Of a stretch of 64,000 nt of DNA, positions 1 through 7,256 are shown in pieces. Made by a program: the position numbers and the translations under genes. Source of the DNA: Sphingobacterium prati (GTDB lineage: Bacteria; Bacteroidota; Bacteroidia; Sphingobacteriales; Sphingobacteriaceae); the NCBI RefSeq assembly GCF_013167215.1, contig NZ_JABJWY010000035.1, forward strand, positions 31,753-95,752. The letters are read 5' to 3'. The notes under the pieces are model-generated. The model saw only the letters and a list, made by a program, of their open reading frames with translations, searched no databases and was not told the origin of the DNA. Each line of letters begins with the position of its first letter. The first letter of the stretch is position 1.

Positions 1-36
1 ATCAGAGGGTCGCTGGTTCGAGCCCAGCTTCAGGAG
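1..36 (+). tRNA. 3' part of a tRNA, probably tRNA-Asn (cut by window edge)
   Basis: The window opens inside a tRNA. Visible are the 3' side of the anticodon stem, a T arm (stem GCTGG/CCAGC around loop TTCGAGC), the 3' acceptor strand TTCAGGA and discriminator G at 36. CCA is not encoded. The discriminator G and an acceptor starting TCCTGAA resemble bacterial tRNA-Asn, and the visible start ATCAG fits the bases after a GTT anticodon. The anticodon itself lies outside the window, so identity is an inference. Confidence 0.6.
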
Positions 37-44
37 CAATATTG

Positions 45-69
45 AAACCGGCTTTATGCCGGTTTTTTT
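45..69 (+). terminator. Intrinsic terminator after the tRNA
   Basis: Perfect 8-bp stem AAACCGGC / GCCGGTTT with loop TTTAT, followed by a T run. It ends the tRNA transcript 8 nt past the tRNA, before the PfkB kinase gene. Confidence 0.85.
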
Positions 70-93
70 GTTTATCATGCTTATCAAAAAACT

Positions 94-1008
94 ATGAGTT
101 TAGTAATTATTGGCACGGTGGCTTTTGATACGATTGAAACACCGTTCGGTAAAACTGACAAAATTCTAGGTGGTGCCGGTACTTTTGCGAGTTTAGCCGC
201 ATCCTATTTATGTGACCAGATCAAATTAGTCAGCGTTATTGGGGAAGACTTTGGAAGTCGTAATCTTGCTGTTATAAAAGATCGCGGCATTGATGTATCA
301 GGGGTTCAGATTGTGCAGGGCGGACAAACGTTCTGGTGGTCTGGAAGATATCATAATGACATGAATAGCCGAGATACGCTAGCCACAGATTTAAATGTGC
401 TGGCAAATTTTGATCCCATTATTCCTGATAGTTATCAGGATTGCGAATATCTTCTCCTTGGAAATCTAACTCCGCAGGTGCAATTAACGACCTTAGGCCG
501 TTTGAGACGAAAGCCGAAACTAGTCGTGTTGGATACGATGAACTATTGGATGAATGTTGCTTTAGATGATTTAAAGAAAGTGCTCCGAGAAGTCGATGTT
601 TTGACAATCAATGATGCCGAAGCAAGGCAACTATCCAGTGAATATTCCCTGGTCAAAGCTGCAAAGGTTATTTTGGCAATGGGGCCAAAATACCTGATCA
701 TAAAAAAGGGTGAGCATGGTGCATTGCTTTTTGGTGAAAATCAGATTTTTTCTGCTCCAGCGCTACCTTTAGCCGATGTGTTTGATCCTACAGGAGCAGG
801 AGATTCGTTTGCAGGTGGTTTTATCGGCTATCTTGCCAAGGTGAAAAGCATAAACTTCAACAATATGAAAAATGCCTTGATTTTTGGATCTGTATTGGCT
901 TCCTTTTGTGTAGAGAAGTTTGGAACAGATCGTCTCGTTGAGCTCACCGATGGAGACATACAGAAGCGGCTAAATGCCTTTGTCGCGCTGTCGCAGTTTA
1001 GTCTATAA
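94..1008 (+). CDS. PfkB-family carbohydrate/nucleoside kinase
   Basis: A 304-residue soluble protein of the ribokinase/PfkB fold, which transfers the ATP gamma-phosphate to a sugar or nucleoside hydroxyl. Near the N terminus is the substrate-side glycine motif GGAGTFASLAAS (about residues 26-37). The C-terminal PfkB signature DPTGAGDSFAGGF starts near residue 231 and places the catalytic Asp at about 237, followed by the anion-hole glycines. Length is typical of the family (about 300). Substrate cannot be read from sequence; adenosine-, ribose- and fructose-type kinases share these motifs. It stands alone on the plus strand after a tRNA terminator, and the next genes converge on it. Confidence 0.85.
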   Translation: MSLVIIGTVAFDTIETPFGKTDKILGGAGTFASLAASYLCDQIKLVSVIGEDFGSRNLAVIKDRGIDVSGVQIVQGGQTFWWSGRYHNDMNSRDTLATDLNVLANFDPIIPDSYQDCEYLLLGNLTPQVQLTTLGRLRRKPKLVVLDTMNYWMNVALDDLKKVLREVDVLTINDAEARQLSSEYSLVKAAKVILAMGPKYLIIKKGEHGALLFGENQIFSAPALPLADVFDPTGAGDSFAGGFIGYLAKVKSINFNNMKNALIFGSVLASFCVEKFGTDRLVELTDGDIQKRLNAFVALSQFSL

Positions 1009-1015
1009 GTTTTAT

Positions 1016-1264
1016 TTAATTGCTTTTCAAGATTCCGATAACCTCGAATTTTGAAAATACAGTATCTGAATGAGGAGCGTCTATGAGCTCCTCAGTTAGA
1101 TCTTGGCCTGCCCAATGTTCATAGTGCATACCATTCTTCCAAAGTCTACTATCACTCACATCATAGATGTAATTTTTATAAGCCACCCAAATCTGAGGCT
1201 TATCTTGTCCATTCCGCAATGCGAGCTGACTCTCACTATATTCAGGTAAACCTTCTTTTATCAT
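1016..1264 (-). CDS. Small cytochrome b5-like heme-binding domain protein
   Basis: An 82-residue single-domain protein. The ATG at 1264 is preferred over a TTG at 1282 that would add six residues; the chosen start leaves 21 nt after the upstream sigma-factor gene. The core (residues about 13-80) has the cytochrome b5 layout: a Tyr-Ile-Tyr-Asp-Val-Ser strand, then HWAGQDLT with His50 and APHSD with His65 as candidate axial heme ligands. No signal peptide or membrane segment is seen, so it should be cytoplasmic or a partner of another protein. It is probably co-transcribed with the sigma factor. Heme binding is inferred from the family. Confidence 0.7.
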   Translation of the reverse strand: MIKEGLPEYSESQLALRNGQDKPQIWVAYKNYIYDVSDSRLWKNGMHYEHWAGQDLTEELIDAPHSDTVFSKFEVIGILKSN

Positions 1265-1285
1265 TGAAGGTGAAGATAGCAAAAA

Positions 1286-1795
1286 CTAAGCTACTTTATA
1301 GGCTGATAGTGATCGTTTCATTAATTTGCGAGCCACATGTATCCTGGTTTTTACAGTTCCGATAGGAATGTTCAAATGTTCTGATATTTCATGATATTTG
1401 AAGCCTTCGAAATAGAGCGAAAAGGGGATGTAATATTCTTCGGAAAGATTAGATAGGGCCTCATGGATATCCTCCATAACAAATTTGCTTTCTCCTTGGT
1501 TACTTGAAGCGGATATTAACAAGTTTGAATTGGAGATGTCTTCATCTTTCGTGATGAAAGAGTTGGTTTTTACAATCCGTCTATAATTATTTATAAACGT
1601 ATTTTTCATGATGGTGTAAAGCCACCCTTTTAGGTTAGTCCCTTCTTTGAAATTTTTGAAATAGGTTACAGCTTTTAGAATGGTGTCTTGCACAAGATCG
1701 TTCGCATCTTCATAATCGCTGGTGAAATTTCTGGCGTAGAGTTTTAATGAGTCAGATTGCTCAATAACCATGGTGTCAAATTCATTCTTTGTCAT
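1286..1795 (-). CDS. ECF-type RNA polymerase sigma factor
   Basis: A 169-residue sigma-70 family protein with only regions 2 and 4, the ECF architecture. Region 2 (about residues 10-75) contains the DLVQDTILKA core-binding helix and the GWLYTIMKNTFINNYRR segment for -10 recognition and melting. Region 4 (about 110-165) ends in a helix-turn-helix around EISEHLNIPIGTVKTRI. No anti-sigma factor sits beside it; the only likely operon partner is the small cytochrome b5-like protein downstream. Bacteroidota carry many such sigma factors without adjacent anti-sigma genes, so the stimulus cannot be named. Confidence 0.9.
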   Translation of the reverse strand: MTKNEFDTMVIEQSDSLKLYARNFTSDYEDANDLVQDTILKAVTYFKNFKEGTNLKGWLYTIMKNTFINNYRRIVKTNSFITKDEDISNSNLLISASSNQGESKFVMEDIHEALSNLSEEYYIPFSLYFEGFKYHEISEHLNIPIGTVKTRIHVARKLMKRSLSAYKVA

Positions 1796-2056
1796 AGCTT
1801 AATGAATTACAACTGTTCTTTTTAGAAAACAGTAAGTTTATAAATTGCGGTTCGTTAAGTATGAGGCAAATAATGCGCCAAAATTGATAAGAATGAATTT
1901 CTTAATGTAATTTTAAGATTATTTTAAGACCTAAAATCATTTATGGATATTAACCTTAAGTAAAATAAGCTTGGCCTATATGAGATTTAGCCCGTATGGG
2001 GGCTGTAATATTGCTATTTTGATTGCAAAAAAAAACACAGCTATTTTTTTGATCCT

Positions 2057-3073
2057 TTACAATAAATTAACTTCGCGCTCGAGTACAATCCCAAATTTAT
2101 TTTTCACATCTTCAATAATTTGGACAGAAAGTTTATAAATTTCTTGTCCACTAGCGTTTTGTCTATTTATTAGTACAAGGGCCTGGTGTTTCCAGACACC
2201 AGCTTGTCCGTATTCCTTACCTTTCCAGCCACACTGTTCTATTAACCATCCAGCTGCAAGTTTTGTTTGTTGGTCTTGCATCGGGTAATGTGGGATCGTT
2301 GGATACAATGTCAATAATCGTTCAAAGTCATTTGCGGGGATCACGGGATTTTTAAAGAAACTCCCTGCATTGCCAACGGTACTTGGATCCGGCAATTTTT
2401 CTACGCGAATTTTTGATACAATGGTTGCTATATCGGCGATAGAAGGTTGGGTTATATTTTCTTTAATGAGCTGCGTTGCAATTGCGCCATAACTTGTATT
2501 GATTTTGGGTGTAAGGCTAAGTTTATAGGTCACCTCAGTAATTATAAAACGGCCCTTGTGTGCCGTCTTAAAAATACTGTCCCGATAGGAGAAATTACAA
2601 TCTTCCTTTTTGAATGTTTTAAATGTACCCGATAGGGTGTCAAAGGCCTCACAAGCATAGAAGACGTCCATTAATTCAGTGCCATAAGCACCTATATTCT
2701 GTACAGGAGAGGCGCCAACAGTGCCGGGAATAAGAGCCATATTTTCTATTCCAGCGTAATTGTGTTCGATACAATACCAAACAAAATCGTTCCATACCTC
2801 ACCAGCTTTGGCGCTGACATAAACCTCCTCCGATTCAATTTTTGCCGTAATTCCTTTACTCGTTATTCGGATTATATATCCATTAAATGGTTTTGTAAAC
2901 AGTACATTGCTGCCTGCTCCGAGAATGAAGAAATTTTCTTTAAAAAGTCCTTTTTTAAAAATTTTGGTCAGTGTTTCATTATCATTCACTTCGATGAAGA
3001 AATTTGTCTTTTCTTCTATTCCAAATGTATTGAAAGGTTTCAACGAAATATTCGATTGAATGTTTAACTCCAT
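2057..3073 (-). CDS. murB: UDP-N-acetylenolpyruvoylglucosamine reductase
   Basis: MurB reduces the enolpyruvyl ether of UDP-GlcNAc to UDP-N-acetylmuramate with NADPH and FAD, the second committed step of cytoplasmic peptidoglycan precursor synthesis. The 338-residue protein has the FAD-binding half (GAGSNVLF near residue 53; ENMALIPGTVGASPVQNIGAYG region about 110-130) and the substrate half. GNAGSFFKNP carries the catalytic Ser that protonates the intermediate. The C-terminal LEREVNLL aligns with the LEPEVRFI-type end of E. coli MurB, with Glu334 as the catalytic Glu. The SYRDSIFK motif and length identify a type I MurB. It is transcribed alone, divergent from the TetR gene. Confidence 0.96.
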   Translation of the reverse strand: MELNIQSNISLKPFNTFGIEEKTNFFIEVNDNETLTKIFKKGLFKENFFILGAGSNVLFTKPFNGYIIRITSKGITAKIESEEVYVSAKAGEVWNDFVWYCIEHNYAGIENMALIPGTVGASPVQNIGAYGTELMDVFYACEAFDTLSGTFKTFKKEDCNFSYRDSIFKTAHKGRFIITEVTYKLSLTPKINTSYGAIATQLIKENITQPSIADIATIVSKIRVEKLPDPSTVGNAGSFFKNPVIPANDFERLLTLYPTIPHYPMQDQQTKLAAGWLIEQCGWKGKEYGQAGVWKHQALVLINRQNASGQEIYKLSVQIIEDVKNKFGIVLEREVNLL

Positions 3074-3109
3074 ATTGACTTTAGTTTTCAGAAATTCAAA
3101 AAAATCAGT

Positions 3110-3138
3110 TATCTTTAACCTGATATTCGGTAAAGATA
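3110..3138. promoter_or_regulatory. Inverted repeat between divergent murB and tetR genes
   Basis: TATCTTTA (3110-3117) and TAAAGATA (3131-3138) form 8-bp inverted arms 13 bp apart in the 104-bp divergent intergenic region. Each arm is one mismatch from the Bacteroidota -7 box TAnnTTTG. It could therefore be two facing -7 elements, or an operator for the TetR regulator transcribed from its right side. Confidence 0.4.
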
Positions 3139-3177
3139 GTATAAACCGTTTATTTAACGATAAAAAATATAAGTTTA

Positions 3178-3792
3178 ATGGGTAATGCAGATGTAAAAAG
3201 GATCAAAATTCTAGAAGCTGCAACAAGGCGTTTTGCACACTTTGGTATGGCTAAAACCACGATGTCGGAGATAGCTAAAGATCTTAATTTTTCAAAAGCG
3301 CTGCTTTATTATTATTTCCCCGATAAAAACAGTTTGTATTCTGCCGTTTTCGAGTATGTGATTGACAAAATGATTGAGGAAATTGAAGCGGTCATCGACA
3401 AAGGTGGCAACTTTGAAGAGATTATGATGTATTCCATCGATATGCGTGTCAAAGCAATCAATCAATACTATAATTTGTTTGAGTATACCATGAAGATGGT
3501 CAAGGAACTTCCAGATGAGTTGGAGCAGGTATTCCAAGAGTCATATCTGCGTGAGGTTGAAATCATTGAAAAAATTCTTCAGATTGGTATAGATGCCGGG
3601 GAAATCCGGGTAGACGATCTGAATGAGACAGCGCGCATTTTATTGTATTCGCTATTTGGTATGCGTATGGGCATATTGAAAGATATGAAAAATATGCTGT
3701 TTCCTACTAAAGAAGAATTTGATCATATCCTTAGTTTACAGAAGAAAATGATGAAAATTTTCTTAAATGGCCTTCGCTATCAATATCGTTAA
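3178..3792 (+). CDS. TetR/AcrR-family transcriptional regulator
   Basis: A 204-residue one-component repressor-type protein. The N-terminal DNA-binding domain (residues about 8-55) shows the TetR pattern: RRFAHFGMAKTTMSEIA followed by the recognition helix and LLYYYFPDKNSLYSAVF. The rest is the all-helical ligand-binding/dimer domain, rich in Met and Glu, with no recognised ligand signature. It is divergent from murB, and its stop codon overlaps the end of the convergent ypdA-like gene by 4 nt. Targets are unknown; the inverted repeat at 3110-3138 is a candidate autoregulatory site. Confidence 0.9.
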   Translation: MGNADVKRIKILEAATRRFAHFGMAKTTMSEIAKDLNFSKALLYYYFPDKNSLYSAVFEYVIDKMIEEIEAVIDKGGNFEEIMMYSIDMRVKAINQYYNLFEYTMKMVKELPDELEQVFQESYLREVEIIEKILQIGIDAGEIRVDDLNETARILLYSLFGMRMGILKDMKNMLFPTKEEFDHILSLQKKMMKIFLNGLRYQYR

Positions 3793-4775
3793 TTCGGTGT
3801 GGACTCTATATGTTCAATGATTTGCTTAGCGTGAATTCTTGAATTTTCGATAAACCAAAGATGGGTATTTAATCCACCACATACCACTCCCGCTAAATAT
3901 AAGCCTTTTATATTTGTTTCCATTGTCTGTTCGTTATGAGAAGGGATGCAAGGAGCCTGGTTTGGGATTTCAATTCCTATCTTTCTCAGAAAATCAAAAT
4001 TCGGCCGATATCCGGTTAGCGCGAGTACAAAATCATTTTCGAGTTCGACAGTACCTGTTGGCGTTTGAACAGTCGCAGTTGTTTCAGTAACAGCTGTTAG
4101 TTGACTGTTGTAAAGCACAGCGATTTCTCCCGCTGCAATTCTATTTTCAATATCCGGTTTGACCCAATATTTAACTCTAGGGCTGATTTCATTGCTCCGT
4201 ATGATCAATGTAACTTTAGCACCTTTTCGGAAGGTTTCTAATGCAGCATCTATGGATGAATTGCTTGCTCCCACGACTATAACCTTTTGACCACTGTAAT
4301 AATGAGGATCGTCGTAATAATGTCTTACCTTGCTAAGTTCTTCGCCGGGGATATGAAGTAGCATGGGGATATCGTAGAAACCGGTAGCGATAATCACTTT
4401 TTTAGTTAGGTAGCTTCGTTTGCTGGTTTTGACGTTAAAATACGCAGATTCATTTTTCTCGATACCCAATACTTCTTCGAAGAGGTGGGTATCCAATTCA
4501 AATTTTTGTTGGATACGTCTGTAATATTCTAGGGCTTCCGTTCTTCGAGGTTTTGGATTGGTTGTCACAAAAGGAATACCCCCGATTTCCAGCCGCTCAG
4601 AAGAGGAAAAAAAAGTCATATTTTGCGGATAGTTATACAGCGAATTTACCAAACATCCTTTCTCGATAATAAGATAACTGAGATTGGCCTGTTTTGCTTC
4701 AAGGGCACAGGCGAGGCCGATGGGGCCGCCTCCCACGATGATAATGTCATAAGAGGTTGTCATGTTTTCACTCAT
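3789..4775 (-). CDS. YpdA-family flavoprotein (putative bacillithiol disulfide reductase)
   Basis: A 328-residue protein of the thioredoxin-reductase-like superfamily. The FAD dinucleotide fold lies at the N terminus (IIIVGGGPIGLACALEAK, about residues 10-27) and a second NADPH fold at about residue 165 (VIVVGASNSSIDAALETF). It lacks the CxxC redox pair of thioredoxin reductase and has the YpdA pattern LYNYPQNMTFFSSSERLEIG. Members are linked to bacillithiol recycling in Firmicutes, and some Bacteroidota make bacillithiol; no bacillithiol synthesis gene is in this window, so the function is by family only. A second ATG four codons in is also plausible. The next gene upstream on the strand (FUSC protein) ends 29 bp away. 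Confidence 0.82.
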   Translation of the reverse strand: MSENMTTSYDIIIVGGGPIGLACALEAKQANLSYLIIEKGCLVNSLYNYPQNMTFFSSSERLEIGGIPFVTTNPKPRRTEALEYYRRIQQKFELDTHLFEEVLGIEKNESAYFNVKTSKRSYLTKKVIIATGFYDIPMLLHIPGEELSKVRHYYDDPHYYSGQKVIVVGASNSSIDAALETFRKGAKVTLIIRSNEISPRVKYWVKPDIENRIAAGEIAVLYNSQLTAVTETTATVQTPTGTVELENDFVLALTGYRPNFDFLRKIGIEIPNQAPCIPSHNEQTMETNIKGLYLAGVVCGGLNTHLWFIENSRIHAKQIIEHIESTPN

Positions 4776-4804
4776 ACATGTAAATTTCGTGAATTTTTGG
4801 GATA

Positions 4805-7009
4805 TTAGCTTATTATTCTCGATAATTCTGCGGCCTGCTCTGCGGCACTTTTATCGTGGAGATCCTGAACGATCTTGTTTAAGTCCTGAGCAATTTTATA
4901 CAAGAATTCCAATTGTTCCTCCAGTAGCTTTCCATCCGCAGAATTAATGTCACTGTTGTCAAATCGATGATTTGATATTTCGATTTCCATGGGCAAAAAG
5001 GCCGCGCTAGAATCCGGAGAATAAAGTAGTTGAATAGATTGATCCAGACTGTTTAATATTTTTCTTATGGCACGCACATGGTCTTTGTTGAGGTAATTGT
5101 TGTCCATTTCGTCCAAATGATTCATTAATGTGACGGAAAATGAAGCGAGGATATGGTTAAATATCACAAATTTATTGACCTCCTTGCTGTATTTCTGTCT
5201 TTTTTTTGGTTCAGTCAGCATGCGTTGAAAAGTGGAACCCATATTTGCGGTTTCGACATACACGGCTTTCCTGGCTAATTTATAGTCCGTTATTGATGGG
5301 GCTTGGCCCGCAATTTCTTTTAATGCCTGAAAGATATAATTATAATTGGCGATCAAAAGCTTGCGCATAGATTCCTTCACTTGCATGCTTTCCCAATTCG
5401 GGAAAATAATATAGCTAGAGAGGAAAGCAATCATTCCCCCAATAAACGTGTCCAAGATGCGTTCTTTGGTTACTTCTAGGGTATTGGAACTGATGAAACT
5501 GAACATGATCAATACATAGGGCGTCATGAAAAGAACAGCAACGACATAATTGACCCTGAATAAACTGTAGGCTGTTAGGAAGAAAAAAACCAGCAACACG
5601 AACAGTATCGTCGGATCGTGTATAGTCAGCAGAATAAAGGCGCCGATTAATCCGCCGATGGTGGTCCCGATAAGACGTTGTATATTTCGCTCCTTTGTGA
5701 GACCAAATCCTGGTTTCAAGATCACCATGATTGTTAATAGTATCCAATAGACGTTGTTGGTGATATTGGTGGTCTCAAAGATATAATATGTGACAGACAT
5801 AACGATTGCCATACGGCAGGCGTGTCTAAAGATCGTTGATTTTAAAGTTAGGTTTTCGCGGAACTTTTTTAGGTCAATTGCAGAGCTTTGGACGAAACGT
5901 TTGGCGTCATCAATTTCTTTCCTTTTAACATCGTCAGGCTGCAGGTGCGAGTAGCCATAAATGTTTTTTATGCGACGGACTAAATCACGTAAATTGATCA
6001 ACACTTTGCGCAGCGCAAAGGTACTATATTGATTATCCTTGTCAAGTTGGTCAATTTTTGCATGAAGACTCATGAGGTCATCATCAAAATTATACAGCGG
6101 TTTGGGTTGAATATTGGTGTTGAGCTGATAGGCTAAATTGTCTAACTCGTTTGTATACTTTAAAATAACATTTTTAAAATCATCCAGGATACCTGTTGGG
6201 CCAAAGCGTTCGCTGATTGTATTGTAGTCATAATGTGCAGCCATACTTTGTTCAAATAGATCGACAATATCATTAAAAATCAGGGTGAGGTATCGGCCTA
6301 CTTTAGTCGTATCTTTAATGGATCTCTTACTCTGGAATAATAGGTCCCTTACATTTTCCTGATGTTGGTTCACTTCAACTTGTTTGTCAATCAATTTCAG
6401 GTAATTTTTGTCATTATCAATTTTCGCATCGTAAAAATTAGCTTTCAATCGAATATAATCGGCAACATAACGAATGGTCTCTGCAAGTTCCTGTTCGGCT
6501 AATCGATAGGGGCGTACCTGTGTAATAGAAAGACTGATCGCAATATACCAGAGTCCACCAAGGGTGTAAAAGCCCAGATAACTGATGGCTTGATCCAGGG
6601 GATAGTGTGTCTGCACGTGGATTAGCATCATCAGTATGCACATTAAGCCAACATTGGCTGCCCGGCTATTGAATACTGCAAACATGGCAAAGATAAAACA
6701 AGCTATTCCAATAAAAATAGCCAGGAGATATACATTTTGATTGACAATATTGGTCAGAATAAATGTCAGCGTAGTCAGTATTGCTCCTGCAAACATCCCT
6801 GTGCGTCTGTGACTTGGAGCTCCGGGAGTATCAGATAGTCCAACTAAAAGGGCACCTAAGGAAACGATTGTACCATTGGTAAATTGACCAATGGTAGCAA
6901 AGATGAGGACAGGTACGATACATCCAATGGTAATTCGGAGCCCATCCGCAAAATATTGACTGTAGAAAAAACTTTTTATTTCTTGTGTCTGTTTCATATT
7001 GTATAGCAC
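4805..7009 (-). CDS. FUSC/YccS-family integral membrane protein
   Basis: A 734-residue inner-membrane protein with the FUSC duplication: a hydrophobic cluster of about six helices at residues 20-160, a long soluble helical segment (about 165-395), a second hydrophobic cluster (about 400-535) and a helical soluble C-terminal region. FUSC proteins include fusaric-acid and p-hydroxybenzoate efflux components and the YccS/YhfK group. No periplasmic adaptor or outer-membrane channel gene is adjacent, which fits a stand-alone YccS type rather than an AaeAB-type pump. Substrate unknown. It may be co-transcribed with the YpdA-like gene downstream. Confidence 0.85.
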   Translation of the reverse strand: MLYNMKQTQEIKSFFYSQYFADGLRITIGCIVPVLIFATIGQFTNGTIVSLGALLVGLSDTPGAPSHRRTGMFAGAILTTLTFILTNIVNQNVYLLAIFIGIACFIFAMFAVFNSRAANVGLMCILMMLIHVQTHYPLDQAISYLGFYTLGGLWYIAISLSITQVRPYRLAEQELAETIRYVADYIRLKANFYDAKIDNDKNYLKLIDKQVEVNQHQENVRDLLFQSKRSIKDTTKVGRYLTLIFNDIVDLFEQSMAAHYDYNTISERFGPTGILDDFKNVILKYTNELDNLAYQLNTNIQPKPLYNFDDDLMSLHAKIDQLDKDNQYSTFALRKVLINLRDLVRRIKNIYGYSHLQPDDVKRKEIDDAKRFVQSSAIDLKKFRENLTLKSTIFRHACRMAIVMSVTYYIFETTNITNNVYWILLTIMVILKPGFGLTKERNIQRLIGTTIGGLIGAFILLTIHDPTILFVLLVFFFLTAYSLFRVNYVVAVLFMTPYVLIMFSFISSNTLEVTKERILDTFIGGMIAFLSSYIIFPNWESMQVKESMRKLLIANYNYIFQALKEIAGQAPSITDYKLARKAVYVETANMGSTFQRMLTEPKKRQKYSKEVNKFVIFNHILASFSVTLMNHLDEMDNNYLNKDHVRAIRKILNSLDQSIQLLYSPDSSAAFLPMEIEISNHRFDNSDINSADGKLLEEQLEFLYKIAQDLNKIVQDLHDKSAAEQAAELSRIIS

Positions 7010-7148
7010 AAATATACATAGATAAGGCTATATTAGCCCGTGGTTTCCAGAGTTGCGGTAATAATATGTTAAAAACAAAAAAATACGAATTTTCATTAAT
7101 ATCTTTATAATATTTTGATGATTTTTTTGATTAATTTATATATTTTTA

Positions 7149-7177
7149 TTTGTTTAAATATAATATTGTTATATTTG
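7149..7177 (+). promoter_or_regulatory. Predicted Bacteroidota-type promoter of ppc
   Basis: -33 TTTG at 7149-7152 and a perfect -7 TATATTTG at 7170-7177, spacer 17 nt (slightly short of the usual 19-21). It would give an A/T-rich 5' leader of about 70 nt before the ATG at 7257. Confidence 0.5.
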
Positions 7178-7256
7178 GCGCATAGGGTAATTTCAGATAT
7201 ATTACAAAAATTCAAGAGTCACCTAAACTCTCTTGACCATTTTCAAAGATTTAAAT

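Noticed and set aside
5415..5747. 110-codon ORF inside the FUSC gene
   Set aside because: Same-strand shadow frame of a well-supported membrane protein.
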